Origin: Thermoactinomyces sp. DSM 45892
Lineage (GTDB): Bacteria > Bacillota > Bacilli > Thermoactinomycetales > Thermoactinomycetaceae
Direction of reading: 5' to 3'
Assembly: GCF_900107305.1 (NCBI RefSeq)
Contig: NZ_FNPL01000007.1
Span: 95,473-159,472 of the forward strand
DNA length: 64,000 nt
Part shown: one piece after another, positions 54,693 through 62,665 of the stretch
Layout of the letters: the number at the start of each line of letters is the position of its first letter
Numbering within the stretch: the first letter of the stretch is position 1
Program-made: the position numbers and the translations under genes
Notes under the pieces: generated by a model
Told to the model about the DNA's origin: nothing
The model's database searches: none
Seen by the model: only the letters and a program-made list of their open reading frames with translations

Positions 54693-54875
54693 TTGAAACG
54701 TAAATACTTTATTCTAATTACGGCTTTACTTTGCATGGGATATTCAGCGTTGATTGAGTTTGATGTTATTACATTTTCGAATTCTTGGATCAAGAGACTT
54801 GTTTCTTTTTTGGGTTTCCTAACAATTATTTCTGTGATGAGATATTTAGGTAGGAAATGGAATAAAGAGGAGTAA
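54693..54875 (+). CDS. small membrane protein, immunity-like (copy 1)
   Basis: This basic 60-residue protein with two membrane helices (ILITALLCMGYSALIEF and WIKRLVSFLGFLTIISV) has TTG start. Circular bacteriocin immunity proteins are small, basic and hydrophobic. Homologous to the product of 55117-55293 (both with F..SWIKRLVS/F.HPWIKRLVS). Confidence 0.65.
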   Translation: MKRKYFILITALLCMGYSALIEFDVITFSNSWIKRLVSFLGFLTIISVMRYLGRKWNKEE

Positions 54876-55010
54876 GATGTTTTAATCAACATTACGGTTG
54901 TATTGTGTATGTCATATCAGGCACTATTCTCGTTCAATGTGATCAATATTTCAGATCCAGTACTGGAGTTCTGTATAAATCTTTTAGGTATAGAAGCAAT
55001 CGTTGGCTAG
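54876..55010 (+). pseudogene. decayed copy of the immunity-like gene (copy 2)
   Basis: Directly after the stop of copy 1, in the same frame, INITVVLCMSYQALFSFNVINIS and onward match copy 1 (ILITALLCMGYSALIEFDVITFS). It lacks a start codon and ribosome-binding site and ends early at 55010. Confidence 0.7.
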
Positions 55011-55116
55011 AATTATCTAAGAGGAAATAAAGATGAGAAGTAAATAGTGATACAAGGGGGTTACATAAACACTCCCCTTGTAACTATCTAATACCGTTTT
55101 AGCTAGGGGGATTTAG

Positions 55117-55293
55117 TTGAAACGGAAAAGATATCTAGTCTTTGGAATTTTAGTAGCTGTGTTGTTTGATATAGTAATCGAATGGGAATTCGTTGTTTTC
55201 CCTCATCCTTGGATCAAACGCCTTGTCTCTTTGATAGGTTTAATAGTGATTGTTGCCACAACAAATTACCTTGCGAATAAAAATAAACAATAA
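55117..55293 (+). CDS. small membrane protein, immunity-like (copy 3)
   Basis: This 58-residue basic protein has two membrane helices (YLVFGILVAVLFDIVIEW, LVSLIGLIVIVATT) and a Lys/Asn-rich tail. TTG start behind AGGGGG. Ends 14 bases before the circular bacteriocin gene, the usual place for an immunity gene. Confidence 0.7.
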   Translation: MKRKRYLVFGILVAVLFDIVIEWEFVVFPHPWIKRLVSLIGLIVIVATTNYLANKNKQ

Positions 55294-55307
55294 AAGGGGT
55301 TTTTAAT

Positions 55308-55595
55308 ATGAACAAAAGAATGTTGGGAGCCCTATTAGGCTTTGGTGCATTGGCCTTTGTATTTTCTTTTAGTGGTGGTGGGATTTTGAGTCTTGCCGAC
55401 ACATTTGGAATAAGTCTTTCCAAGGCTAGCACGATCTTATCTTATATTGAGGTAGCCGCAACTTGGCCGACGATTACTGCTATTATAGCTGGAATTGTGG
55501 GCGCTGGATGGGGAGCGGCAGCAGTAGCGGCCTGTGTTGCAATGGCGAAAAAACAACTTGCCAAATATGGTAGACATGCTGCTTTGACCTATTAA
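55308..55595 (+). CDS. circular bacteriocin precursor (amylocyclicin/uberolysin-like)
   Basis: This 95-residue precursor has a hydrophobic 28-residue leader (MNKRMLGALLGFGAL...GILS). The predicted mature part of 67 residues starts LADTFGISLSKASTILSYIE and ends GRHAALTY. The start matches amylocyclicin (LASTLGIS) and the end matches the aromatic C-terminus of circularin A and uberolysin. Four to five short helices with a Gly-rich middle (AGIVGAGWGAAAV) and a basic end (MAKKQLAKYGRH) fit the saposin-like fold. Head-to-tail ligation of Leu29 to Tyr95 is inferred. Neighbours DUF95, ABC transporter and small immunity-like proteins support the call. Confidence 0.92.
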   Translation: MNKRMLGALLGFGALAFVFSFSGGGILSLADTFGISLSKASTILSYIEVAATWPTITAIIAGIVGAGWGAAAVAACVAMAKKQLAKYGRHAALTY

Positions 55596-55605
55596 TTTCC
55601 GTTTA

Positions 55606-55641
55606 TTAGGGTTATCGAGTACAGCTCGATAACCCTAATTT
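55606..55641 (+). terminator. attenuating hairpin after the bacteriocin gene
   Basis: A perfect 14-bp inverted repeat (TTAGGGTTATCGAG and complement) with only a weak T-run. It would favour a short, abundant precursor message with some readthrough into the transport genes. Confidence 0.65.
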
Positions 55642-55666
55642 AGAATGAATACAGGGGGTTTACTTA

Positions 55667-56290
55667 ATGGGAAGTTTGCATATGAACCAAAAAATTCCTG
55701 CGGAATTCAAGTTGATAGACATATTATTTAATCCAACAAATTTCTTTTCAAACCTAAAAGACAAACCGAGACTGTTTATGTCATTTCTTTTTGTGACTTT
55801 TGCATTTATGTTAATGTCCTTTATTCTTACACCATATATGTTAGATACATTTAAGGATCAACTTCCAAGCATAGACTTTCAGTCGGGTGACATGAAGAAT
55901 TTCTTTTATATCGTGACATTTTTATTTGTATTATTTCAGACTGTCATTTCCTTATGTGTTGGCGTGCTTATTACACATGGCTTATCCATCCTGATGAACG
56001 GGACGGGAAAGATGAGTGCTGTGGCTTCTGTATACTTCTATTCTCAAATTCCTATGGCTATAAAAGCACTTATCATAGCGATTGTAAGTTTGGTTATGGG
56101 AGAGCGATTCCAGACATTGTTTGACGCTATATTTGTGAAATATAAACTATATACAACGCTGTGTGACCCATTTTTCGTATGGAGTAGCTTTTTACTTTAT
56201 GTTGGAATCAGACAAGCACATCGTATACCGTGGTGGAAATCTTTAATTATTGTTTTGATACTCGCTACTGGGAAGTTGATGTTTGTGTAG
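55667..56290 (+). CDS. Yip1-like membrane protein of bacteriocin island
   Basis: This 207-residue protein with five membrane helices has the Yip1 pattern (LFNPTNFFSNLKDKPR, ...YSQIPMAIKALIIAIVS). AGGGGG precedes the ATG. Likely part of the maturation, secretion or immunity complex together with the following ABC genes. Confidence 0.75.
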   Translation: MGSLHMNQKIPAEFKLIDILFNPTNFFSNLKDKPRLFMSFLFVTFAFMLMSFILTPYMLDTFKDQLPSIDFQSGDMKNFFYIVTFLFVLFQTVISLCVGVLITHGLSILMNGTGKMSAVASVYFYSQIPMAIKALIIAIVSLVMGERFQTLFDAIFVKYKLYTTLCDPFFVWSSFLLYVGIRQAHRIPWWKSLIIVLILATGKLMFV

Positions 56291-56302
56291 GAGAGATGAG
56301 CT

Positions 56303-58027
56303 GTGGTTACAAGTCGTTATATCAAAATTTTCTTTTTAATATTTCGTACTGACTTAAAGCGTCTATATAATCGCTTCTATTGGGTACTTAACAGATATTC
56401 TCATAACCATGAGCTTAACTCCATTACTAAGAGAAGATTGAATGTGTGTCTAATTGGTATAGGAGTGGCAGTTATATCTACTATTACGAGCATGATTTAT
56501 TTCCCTATGAAAGCATTTTTGACAGAAGGGATCTCCTCAGACCTTTTGAGTTGGATTCGTTTTGTACTTCTTATCCATATTTTACTGGGTTTTATTGGAT
56601 GTATAACAAGATATGAGCGTGCGATTCAACCAGAGGATTATGAAATCATCAGTGGTAGCCCAGTGCCTGCGTTTCTTTTTGTAGTAAATCGCTTTGTATC
56701 ACAGGGTCTACTCAGCTTACTCGGGTTGTTATTGTTTCTAATTTTACCACTTTGTATTACCTCTGTTCTTGCAAGTGAGGTGGGTTGGTTTTCCCTCATT
56801 GTTTTTCCAATACTGGGCATGCTGTACATCTTATTTTATTCATCAATTAGTGGAGTAGCTGGTTATATAGGTTACCGTATCATGCATCGTTGGAAATGGA
56901 CACAGATCAGTATTTTTTCTAACTCCGTCTTTTTTACTATTCTTGGGTTCCTAGCAAGCTTTCCCTTGGTATCTTGGTTTCTAGATCGTACATCGATGGG
57001 CGAAGCAAGAGTTGTTTACCTGATCAGAGGAATTGCAGAAAGTAACTGGGTTCCTACTAACTGGTTTATAGAAGCGATCCGTACTTTTATCGCAGGCAAA
57101 CCTTTCTTTCTAATGATGCTTGTTCAATGCATAGTGGTGTCGTTTATTACATTTTTTATATTTTGTAGGCTAAACCGATTTATTTCCGTTAATCCAATGC
57201 TTCAGATTAAAAGGATGAAGGGAGGAAATAGATACCATTATTTCCATCGGTTCTATCTTCGTTTACTAAGTTTTCTACCAAATGAGTATCGATTTATACT
57301 TGACAAAGATATCAAAAGTTTAACTCGTATTAGTGAAATGTTTCGATATCGGATTATAAAAATCTTATACCTATTTTCTTTAACATCAGGATTATTCATC
57401 GGGCTAGGGATGAATGGAGCCCGAAATTTTGTAAGTGATACAGGGCTACTCATCACTTTTGTTATTTTATCAAGTATATTAAGTTCTTTAATAGGTACTA
57501 GTTTACTAGGAGTTACTTCGATTGACTCGGAAAGCTCGAATATCAATCTGTTCTTGCAAAGAGGTTTTGATCCCAAGAAATTGATTATTTCCAAGGTCTT
57601 ATTGCAAGTGATAGTTCTCCTGTTTTCCAGCACCATCTTTTTATTAGTCCTTTCCCTAGCTCTTTCCCTTCCTATATATGCCATAGCTATTGGCTTAAGT
57701 ATAAATACGATTGTATCGATTGTTTATGGATCTACTCAGGTCCAAGTAACAGCTGTTTACCCCAGATTTGACTGGGAACATTATTCAGAGATTGGTAGAT
57801 CATCCCGTTCGGTCACGTTAGAAAATATACTAACAGGTGTCTATTTTGTTTTCATTTTGCAAGGAATTGGTGTGTTTGCAACTCTACATCATTTTAACCA
57901 TATCTCTGTTTTTATGATGTTCTCAGGGTCTATAATATGGTGTCTATTAATCGGAGTATTACTACTAGGTTATATGTATATTTTCCTTGAAAGGAAAGGG
58001 ACGAGGCATTGGGAGGGATATCGATGA
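56303..58027 (+). CDS. ABC transporter permease-like protein
   Basis: This 574-residue protein has about 12 membrane helices in two blocks with a basic central loop (residues about 300-350). No strict family motif. Overlaps the ATPase gene (ATGA), so it is the membrane partner. GTG start. Confidence 0.8.
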   Translation: MVTSRYIKIFFLIFRTDLKRLYNRFYWVLNRYSHNHELNSITKRRLNVCLIGIGVAVISTITSMIYFPMKAFLTEGISSDLLSWIRFVLLIHILLGFIGCITRYERAIQPEDYEIISGSPVPAFLFVVNRFVSQGLLSLLGLLLFLILPLCITSVLASEVGWFSLIVFPILGMLYILFYSSISGVAGYIGYRIMHRWKWTQISIFSNSVFFTILGFLASFPLVSWFLDRTSMGEARVVYLIRGIAESNWVPTNWFIEAIRTFIAGKPFFLMMLVQCIVVSFITFFIFCRLNRFISVNPMLQIKRMKGGNRYHYFHRFYLRLLSFLPNEYRFILDKDIKSLTRISEMFRYRIIKILYLFSLTSGLFIGLGMNGARNFVSDTGLLITFVILSSILSSLIGTSLLGVTSIDSESSNINLFLQRGFDPKKLIISKVLLQVIVLLFSSTIFLLVLSLALSLPIYAIAIGLSINTIVSIVYGSTQVQVTAVYPRFDWEHYSEIGRSSRSVTLENILTGVYFVFILQGIGVFATLHHFNHISVFMMFSGSIIWCLLIGVLLLGYMYIFLERKGTRHWEGYR

Positions 58028-58728
58028 ATTTACTTACTGTCAATCAAATTGATAAGTCATATGAAGAATATAGAGTATTAGATGGAATGTCACTCTCCAT
58101 TCAAGAAGGAGAAATATATGGATTGCTAGGGCCAAATGGAGCCGGAAAGTCAACTCTGCTCAAAATTATCTCAGGCTTATTAAGTTTTGATAGGGGAGAT
58201 ATTAAGATTGGAGCGTTTTCTCTATTAGATCAACCGCTTGAGTATAAAAAATTAATCGGATATGTACCTGATCATCCATTCTTATACAACTATTTAACCG
58301 CTAGAGAATATCTAGATTTTATTTCAGGGCTATGGGGAATCAATGAGAAAGGTTTAATTGAAGGGGTTTTGTCCACTGTCAGATTAGCAGAGAGGGGAGA
58401 CACTCTCATCACTACTTATTCTCATGGGATGAAACAAAAACTTTCTCTAGCAGCTGCTTTATTGACGAAGCCACGTATTTTAATATTGGACGAACCGTTA
58501 ACAGGGTTTGATCCGCCAAGTGCAAAATTCATGAAAGATTTCCTGAGGGAATATGTGAAGGCGAGGAACTCAGTTCTTGTAACTACACATATTTTAGAAG
58601 TAGCTCAGCATTTCTGTGATCGTGTGGGTATCATAGGAGAGGGTAAATTAGTTCAGGAACTCGACCAATTAGGGGCATTCGATAGCTTTGAGGACTTGGT
58701 TATTTCGGTAATGGAGGAGTCAGCATGA
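58024..58728 (+). CDS. ABC transporter ATP-binding protein
   Basis: This 234-residue ATPase has Walker A GPNGAGKST, signature YSHGMKQKLSLAAAL (degenerate LSGGQ), Walker B ILILDEPLTG and a His in TTHILE. Part of the circular bacteriocin export/immunity transporter. ATG overlaps the permease stop. Confidence 0.95.
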   Translation: MNLLTVNQIDKSYEEYRVLDGMSLSIQEGEIYGLLGPNGAGKSTLLKIISGLLSFDRGDIKIGAFSLLDQPLEYKKLIGYVPDHPFLYNYLTAREYLDFISGLWGINEKGLIEGVLSTVRLAERGDTLITTYSHGMKQKLSLAAALLTKPRILILDEPLTGFDPPSAKFMKDFLREYVKARNSVLVTTHILEVAQHFCDRVGIIGEGKLVQELDQLGAFDSFEDLVISVMEESA

Positions 58729-59231
58729 AAGCGTTTCTTCTTCGAAACCGTACAGTAATTATTATTTCAGGTGTCCTTTACCTGGTCAGCTTTTTGATTG
58801 GTCTATTTTACCCTGATGTGATACCTGTATTACAAGAGGATCATCGACCATTAGGTTTCTTAAAATTAGTCCAATATAATATTAGTGCTATTTGCATGAT
58901 TTCGTTGGGATTTTTCACACTAGGAATTCTTTCAAGTATTCTACTGGCCGTAAATGGACTGATATTTGGTTTTGCAATATCGTCCGCTTTGTCTAAAGGC
59001 ATTTCTGTGTGGGATATATGTTTATCATCCATTCCGCACGGAATTTTTGAGATACCGTCCTTATTATTAGCTGGAGCTATTGGATTCAAAAGTGCGGAAT
59101 GGATTATTACGAAAGTATTTACATATCCAAAAAGTAAAGTTGGTTCTGATTGTCTTGTATTATTCGGAGGGGCGATTCTTCTTATGCTAATTGCTGGCCT
59201 GATAGAGGGCTTTCTAACGCCAAGACTATGA
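58725..59231 (+). CDS. DUF95/SpoIIM family membrane protein
   Basis: This 168-residue protein has four membrane helices and the pattern LSSIPHGIFEIPSLLLAGAIGF typical of the SpoIIM/DUF95 family. A DUF95 protein is found in nearly all circular bacteriocin loci and is needed for production. ATG overlaps the ATPase stop. Confidence 0.92.
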   Translation: MKAFLLRNRTVIIISGVLYLVSFLIGLFYPDVIPVLQEDHRPLGFLKLVQYNISAICMISLGFFTLGILSSILLAVNGLIFGFAISSALSKGISVWDICLSSIPHGIFEIPSLLLAGAIGFKSAEWIITKVFTYPKSKVGSDCLVLFGGAILLMLIAGLIEGFLTPRL

Positions 59232-59287
59232 ATCGGGTGGGGTGTGAGGAGTTCAAAAAATAGAGTGCTGTGGAAAATGCTATTTGA

Positions 59288-59311
59288 TTTTTTCTAACGT
59301 AGTATAAAGAG
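59288..59311 (+). repeat. 24-bp near-repeat, right flank of bacteriocin island
   Basis: Partner of 53604-53627, same orientation. Confidence 0.5.
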
Positions 59312-59320
59312 TTGAATAAT

Positions 59321-59366
59321 AACTAACCAAGGGCTAACGTTTAAAAACGTTAGCCCTTGGTTAGTT
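59321..59366. terminator. bidirectional terminator
   Basis: A perfect 22-bp inverted repeat with a 2-base centre between the rightward ABC genes and the leftward peptide gene. Confidence 0.92.
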
Positions 59367-59388
59367 GCTATAGCCTAAGACTAAGTCT

Positions 59389-59544
59389 TTAGGACCCTTC
59401 CAAATCTATCATTGGTGATAGTGCAGTCTTAACTGTACTGCTGGCAGGAGTTATTGGTGTACTAACTATAATGAAAGATAAAGCAGAAATACCTGCAATT
59501 ACACTAAAAGACAAAGTTACAAAAAACCTTAACGATTTCTTCAC
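59389..59544 (-). CDS. exported signalling-peptide precursor (Phr/AimP-like), 51 residues
   Basis: GTG at 59544, with AAGGAGAT 8 bases upstream, encodes MKKSLRFFVTLSFSVIAGIS..., a basic start, a hydrophobic core to about residue 27 and a polar tail ending SPMIDLEGS. It begins 4 bases after the stop of the XRE-TPR regulator on the same strand. Regulator followed by a small exported peptide is the layout of Rap-Phr, NprR-NprX and phage AimR-AimP. The active peptide would be cut from the C-terminus (for example IDLEGS); this is inference. Confidence 0.72.
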   Translation of the reverse strand: MKKSLRFFVTLSFSVIAGISALSFIIVSTPITPASSTVKTALSPMIDLEGS

Positions 59545-59548
59545 AGTG

Positions 59549-60895
59549 TCAATCTCCTTTCAAAATCGCAGAATTCTGTAATTTAAAAGCTTGACCTGCA
59601 CAATATTGAAATTGCTCTAGATCGACATTCTCCCAACACTTAGCTAGTTGAGTCCATGCTTGTATTTCGAGTTCCTTGTAATGGTGTCTACGAGCAATTA
59701 CCTGTGCATGCTCATAGTATCGAATGGCTTTAACATGATTACTGCTCATGCCATTCTCAATATCACCAGATAGTATTAGGGAAGCAAATAAGTTAGGTGC
59801 ATCATTTTGTACCATTGCCAGCTCTCTAGCTGTGGTAGCAAATGGTTCAGCTTTATCCCACATTTTCTCTTTTAGATATAATGAGCCTAGACGCAGGTTG
59901 GCAGAAATTATGGAACTAGTCTCGATCATGTTGTGTTCAAATTCGAGTGCTTTTTTAAAACGAATTTCTGCCTCACTAAATTTACCTAGTGATGCGAGAC
60001 AGTCACCTATCCAGAGCCAAAACTCCATGAACATAGTAAACGAATGACTAAATCCAGCTAACTCTAGCCCCTTTTCTGCATATAGCATGGCTTCTTCAGT
60101 ATTTCCATGTTTTTTTGCATATTCTGCTTTTAACCAATAGTATTTCATAGTGGTATTGGGGTTTTTGATAAGATCTAGAGATGACTCTAACTGATTTAAA
60201 GCTAAAGTACCTTCTGCATAGAGGTTCAATTTGCTACAAAGTATGGCTTTATTTAATAGTAAGGTATAAAAATTATGTTGTCTATCACCTCCAGAAACAA
60301 AAGAACAAATCCCTTTGTTTGTGAGATCCAGTGCTTCGGCTAAATCATTATTATGGTGTTTGCTGTAAGCGAGTTCTAGATAACATGCAGCTTCAATATT
60401 ATCGTCCTTGATAGCATCAACTAACAAATCAATGGCATGGCGAAAAAAATATTCAGCTCGATCCCATTGTCTCTTGTCTTTCATACATCTTCCGTTCAAA
60501 TAATAATACTTAGGGGCAAGATAGTGAAAATCATATATTTCGATTTGCTCTAGTTCATGTAATGCCTTGTCTGTCTGACCAAGTTTTAAAAATGCTTCTG
60601 TTGATTGTAGTTGAAAGTCAATTAGATAGGTGCTAGCCCATTCGCCTTCAAGGAAGGTGGGGATGTCTTCTGCTGGTACACCAAGCTTATCAAAAAGGTG
60701 GACTGCTGTTTCCGATTTATGATTCCCTTTACTACGCTCTAAATTACTGATAGTAGATGTTGATGCTTGCAGATCTCCTATATCAACTAATCGCAATCCC
60801 TTTTCGTTTCGTAACTTGCGGATTAGCATCCCGATTTCTTTTAGATTAGATTGTATAAGCTTATCTAACTTAGGATCTATTCTATATATCTTCAA
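59549..60895 (-). CDS. XRE-TPR transcriptional regulator, RRNPP-like (module 2)
   Basis: This 448-residue protein has an N-terminal XRE helix-turn-helix (IGMLIRKLRNEKGLRLVDIG, STISNLERSKGN) and TPR repeats through to the end (LGQTDKALHELEQI, WDRAEYFFRHAIDLL, FSEAEIRFKKALEFE). Same architecture as the regulator of prophage 1. TTG start behind GAGGAGC. The peptide gene directly downstream suggests its ligand. Divergent from the DUF3970-like gene. Confidence 0.88.
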   Translation of the reverse strand: MKIYRIDPKLDKLIQSNLKEIGMLIRKLRNEKGLRLVDIGDLQASTSTISNLERSKGNHKSETAVHLFDKLGVPAEDIPTFLEGEWASTYLIDFQLQSTEAFLKLGQTDKALHELEQIEIYDFHYLAPKYYYLNGRCMKDKRQWDRAEYFFRHAIDLLVDAIKDDNIEAACYLELAYSKHHNNDLAEALDLTNKGICSFVSGGDRQHNFYTLLLNKAILCSKLNLYAEGTLALNQLESSLDLIKNPNTTMKYYWLKAEYAKKHGNTEEAMLYAEKGLELAGFSHSFTMFMEFWLWIGDCLASLGKFSEAEIRFKKALEFEHNMIETSSIISANLRLGSLYLKEKMWDKAEPFATTARELAMVQNDAPNLFASLILSGDIENGMSSNHVKAIRYYEHAQVIARRHHYKELEIQAWTQLAKCWENVDLEQFQYCAGQAFKLQNSAILKGD

Positions 60896-61429
60896 GACAA
60901 GAGCTCCTCTTCAAATTGAATTTTTAAAATAATATATAAATATTATAAAATACAACGCATAATAATTCAATAATTATGTATAAAAAAATTATAACACATC
61001 CAGCTTACATATTATTCTAGTGTTCAATTAATACATATTCGTCGTATTTTGCTGAAAGCATGGATATATAATAGTGTTTTAATTTCTGAAAATAAAATAT
61101 TTACGATCTAAGATGTAATTTACAATGTTTGATTAAGGTTTTTCTCTAGATCGCACTATATTTTTTGTCGAACGCTTGTTGTGCCAATTATCTATAGAAC
61201 TATAGACGATTAATTATTCTTTTTAGTATTATCTAACTAGATAGAAACTTGTGCTTTATTGTACATCAATTACCAAGAAGACGTTTATAAGGTGTTGATT
61301 GATGTTGATATAAGTGATTTTCAAATATAACTCAAAAATATTAAGTCCATAGGTTTCCTACAACTTATATTGTATAAAAGAATGCATTTTATGATTGAAT
61401 ATCCACTCAAATCGAAAGGAAATGATGAC
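60896..61429. promoter_or_regulatory. AT-rich divergent control region of module 2
   Basis: The 534 bases between the regulator and the DUF3970-like gene hold no convincing coding sequence. A small palindrome CTATAGAACTATAG lies near 61193. Likely binding region of the regulator; exact promoter not assigned. Confidence 0.45.
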
Positions 61430-61696
61430 ATGGTGGAATTAGAAGTGACAGGTTCTAAGTTAGATATTGAATTATTTTTGTACGAGCTATATCGCAGTTC
61501 TAGTGTGAGGATATTAGAGCAGAAGATTGGGATAAAGATTGAAGGGGATATAGTGAAGCATTGCGCAAAATGTATCATCCGTTACCTTCCAGTAAGAAGG
61601 ATGAATCTACTTCAAATTATAGATATCTTTAGAGTGGTTAAGGAAGAAAGTGAAGATTATGAGTTTTGGAAGAAGCTAAAGGAAGCACATTTGTAA
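61430..61696 (+). CDS. small DUF3970-like protein (module 2)
   Basis: This 88-residue protein (MVELEVTGSKLDIELFLYEL...) is a paralogue of the module 1 protein at 3927-4295. The start is the ATG at 61430 with GAAAGGA upstream. A beta-strand/helix fold is likely; function unknown. Confidence 0.72.
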   Translation: MVELEVTGSKLDIELFLYELYRSSSVRILEQKIGIKIEGDIVKHCAKCIIRYLPVRRMNLLQIIDIFRVVKEESEDYEFWKKLKEAHL

Positions 61697-61824
61697 GCAA
61701 GATTAAGACCAAAAGAGACAGAAGGGGGTGTTAGGGATGTAAGCATCAGAATCTAACTATCTAACAAGTTTGGCATAGTCTTTTGATGTATTTAAATCAT
61801 GAGAAGAACAGGAGCATAATTGTA

Positions 61825-62208
61825 ATGAAAAAAATACTTTTATCAGCAATCTTGGCAACCTCAATAATAGGTGCAAGTTCACAAGTACTAGCATCGGAAT
61901 CTAAAGCTTCTAATGTCCAACAGGATAAACTTGTTGAAATTGCTCAGTACAACTTAAAGCTTGACGGATCGAAAGCGAAAATAATTGCATATGCATTTCG
62001 TAATGGAGGAAAATACCTAGATGGAGTTCTAGAAAAGCTATCACCAAAAGCAGGAAAAGTTGTTAGAAGTAACTCAGATGAAATAGCGGACTTCTTTGAA
62101 AAGGCAGATTTACTAGGAGAAAAGGAAATTACTTCTTTCTTTATAAAACTTGGTCTTCCTTATGTAGATGCTTTGACTTTGGTTAAGCTTATCGGGCAAG
62201 TAGCATAA
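61825..62208 (+). CDS. small secreted protein of module 2
   Basis: This 127-residue protein has a signal peptide (cleavage near VLASE) and a helical, basic mature part (LDGSKAKIIAYAFRNGGKYLDGVL ... FFIKLGLPYVDALTLVKLIGQVA). The hydrophobic C-terminus with charged helices could be membrane-active. AGGAGC before the ATG. It holds the same position as the secreted protein at 4570 in module 1 but is not similar in sequence. Confidence 0.65.
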   Translation: MKKILLSAILATSIIGASSQVLASESKASNVQQDKLVEIAQYNLKLDGSKAKIIAYAFRNGGKYLDGVLEKLSPKAGKVVRSNSDEIADFFEKADLLGEKEITSFFIKLGLPYVDALTLVKLIGQVA

Positions 62209-62273
62209 CACTATACTTACAACTCTTTATATGGCGATAGCAGTATAAATCAGCACGCATATACTGACACTAT

Positions 62274-62322
62274 AAGCCCCTGTGATAGCCATCTCTGATA
62301 GATCTGGCTATCACAGGGGCTT
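62274..62322 (+). terminator. terminator after module 2 secreted protein
   Basis: AAGCCCCTGTGATAGCCA pairs with its complement around a 13-base loop. Confidence 0.85.
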
Positions 62323-62394
62323 GCTTGTTCTTTCTATAGAGCGAATTCATAACTTGCCACATTTATATATCTACTTGACCATTTGCCCACAATG

Positions 62395-62414
62395 CCCACA
62401 TTTTGACCACGCAC
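62395..62414. repeat. possible integrase arm-type site near attR
   Basis: ACATTTTGACCAC is shared with the attL-proximal repeats. From 62323 to 62526 no gene is seen. Confidence 0.4.
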
Positions 62415-62526
62415 TATTGTGAAATAAGGTTAACTGATGTTAACTCAGGTAAAGATTGAGTTTGATATTCCGCACTAGAATTAGCTTGTTTACATTATGG
62501 GAAGCTACCGAACACGTCCAAATCTA

Positions 62527-62574
62527 CCCTGACACGGAAGAGGTCGCTAGTTCGATCCTAGTACTGCCCACCAC
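62527..62574 (+). repeat. attR core (48 bp)
   Basis: Identical to the 3' part of tRNA-Val at 23439-23486; the tRNA is incomplete here. Confidence 0.95.
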
Positions 62575-62621
62575 GTGCAGTTTAACGATTTCAGTTATTA
62601 GCCCATCAAATGAGCGATAAT

Positions 62622-62660
62622 GACCTTCTAATGGACTCTAAACAAGTTCGTTAGGAGGTC
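62622..62660 (+). promoter_or_regulatory. SD-masking hairpin before second integrase
   Basis: GACCTTCTAA at 62622-62631 pairs over 10 bp (one G-U) with TTAGGAGGTC at 62651-62660, which contains the ribosome-binding site of the next gene. Folded, it would block translation. Confidence 0.55.
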
Positions 62661-62665
62661 TTTTT

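Larger units (their letters stand above)
23439..62574. mobile_element. complete siphovirus-type prophage 2 in tRNA-Val
   Basis: A perfect 48-bp direct repeat bounds a 39.1-kb segment. Its gene order is integrase, repressor/Cro, replication, terminase, portal, head, tail, lysis. It also carries a polymorphic toxin locus, a circular bacteriocin locus and a peptide-signalling cassette. All essential structural genes look intact. Confidence 0.95.

Noticed and set aside
59376..59548. Rightward peptide from the ATG near 59472 on the plus strand
   Set aside because: It lies antisense to the well-started leftward peptide gene, has no good ribosome-binding site and no hydrophobic signal.
61172..61186. 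LexA-like sequence CGAACGCTTGTTGT
   Set aside because: The second half does not match GTTC plus flanks, it is not palindromic, and no promoter surrounds it; chance match.
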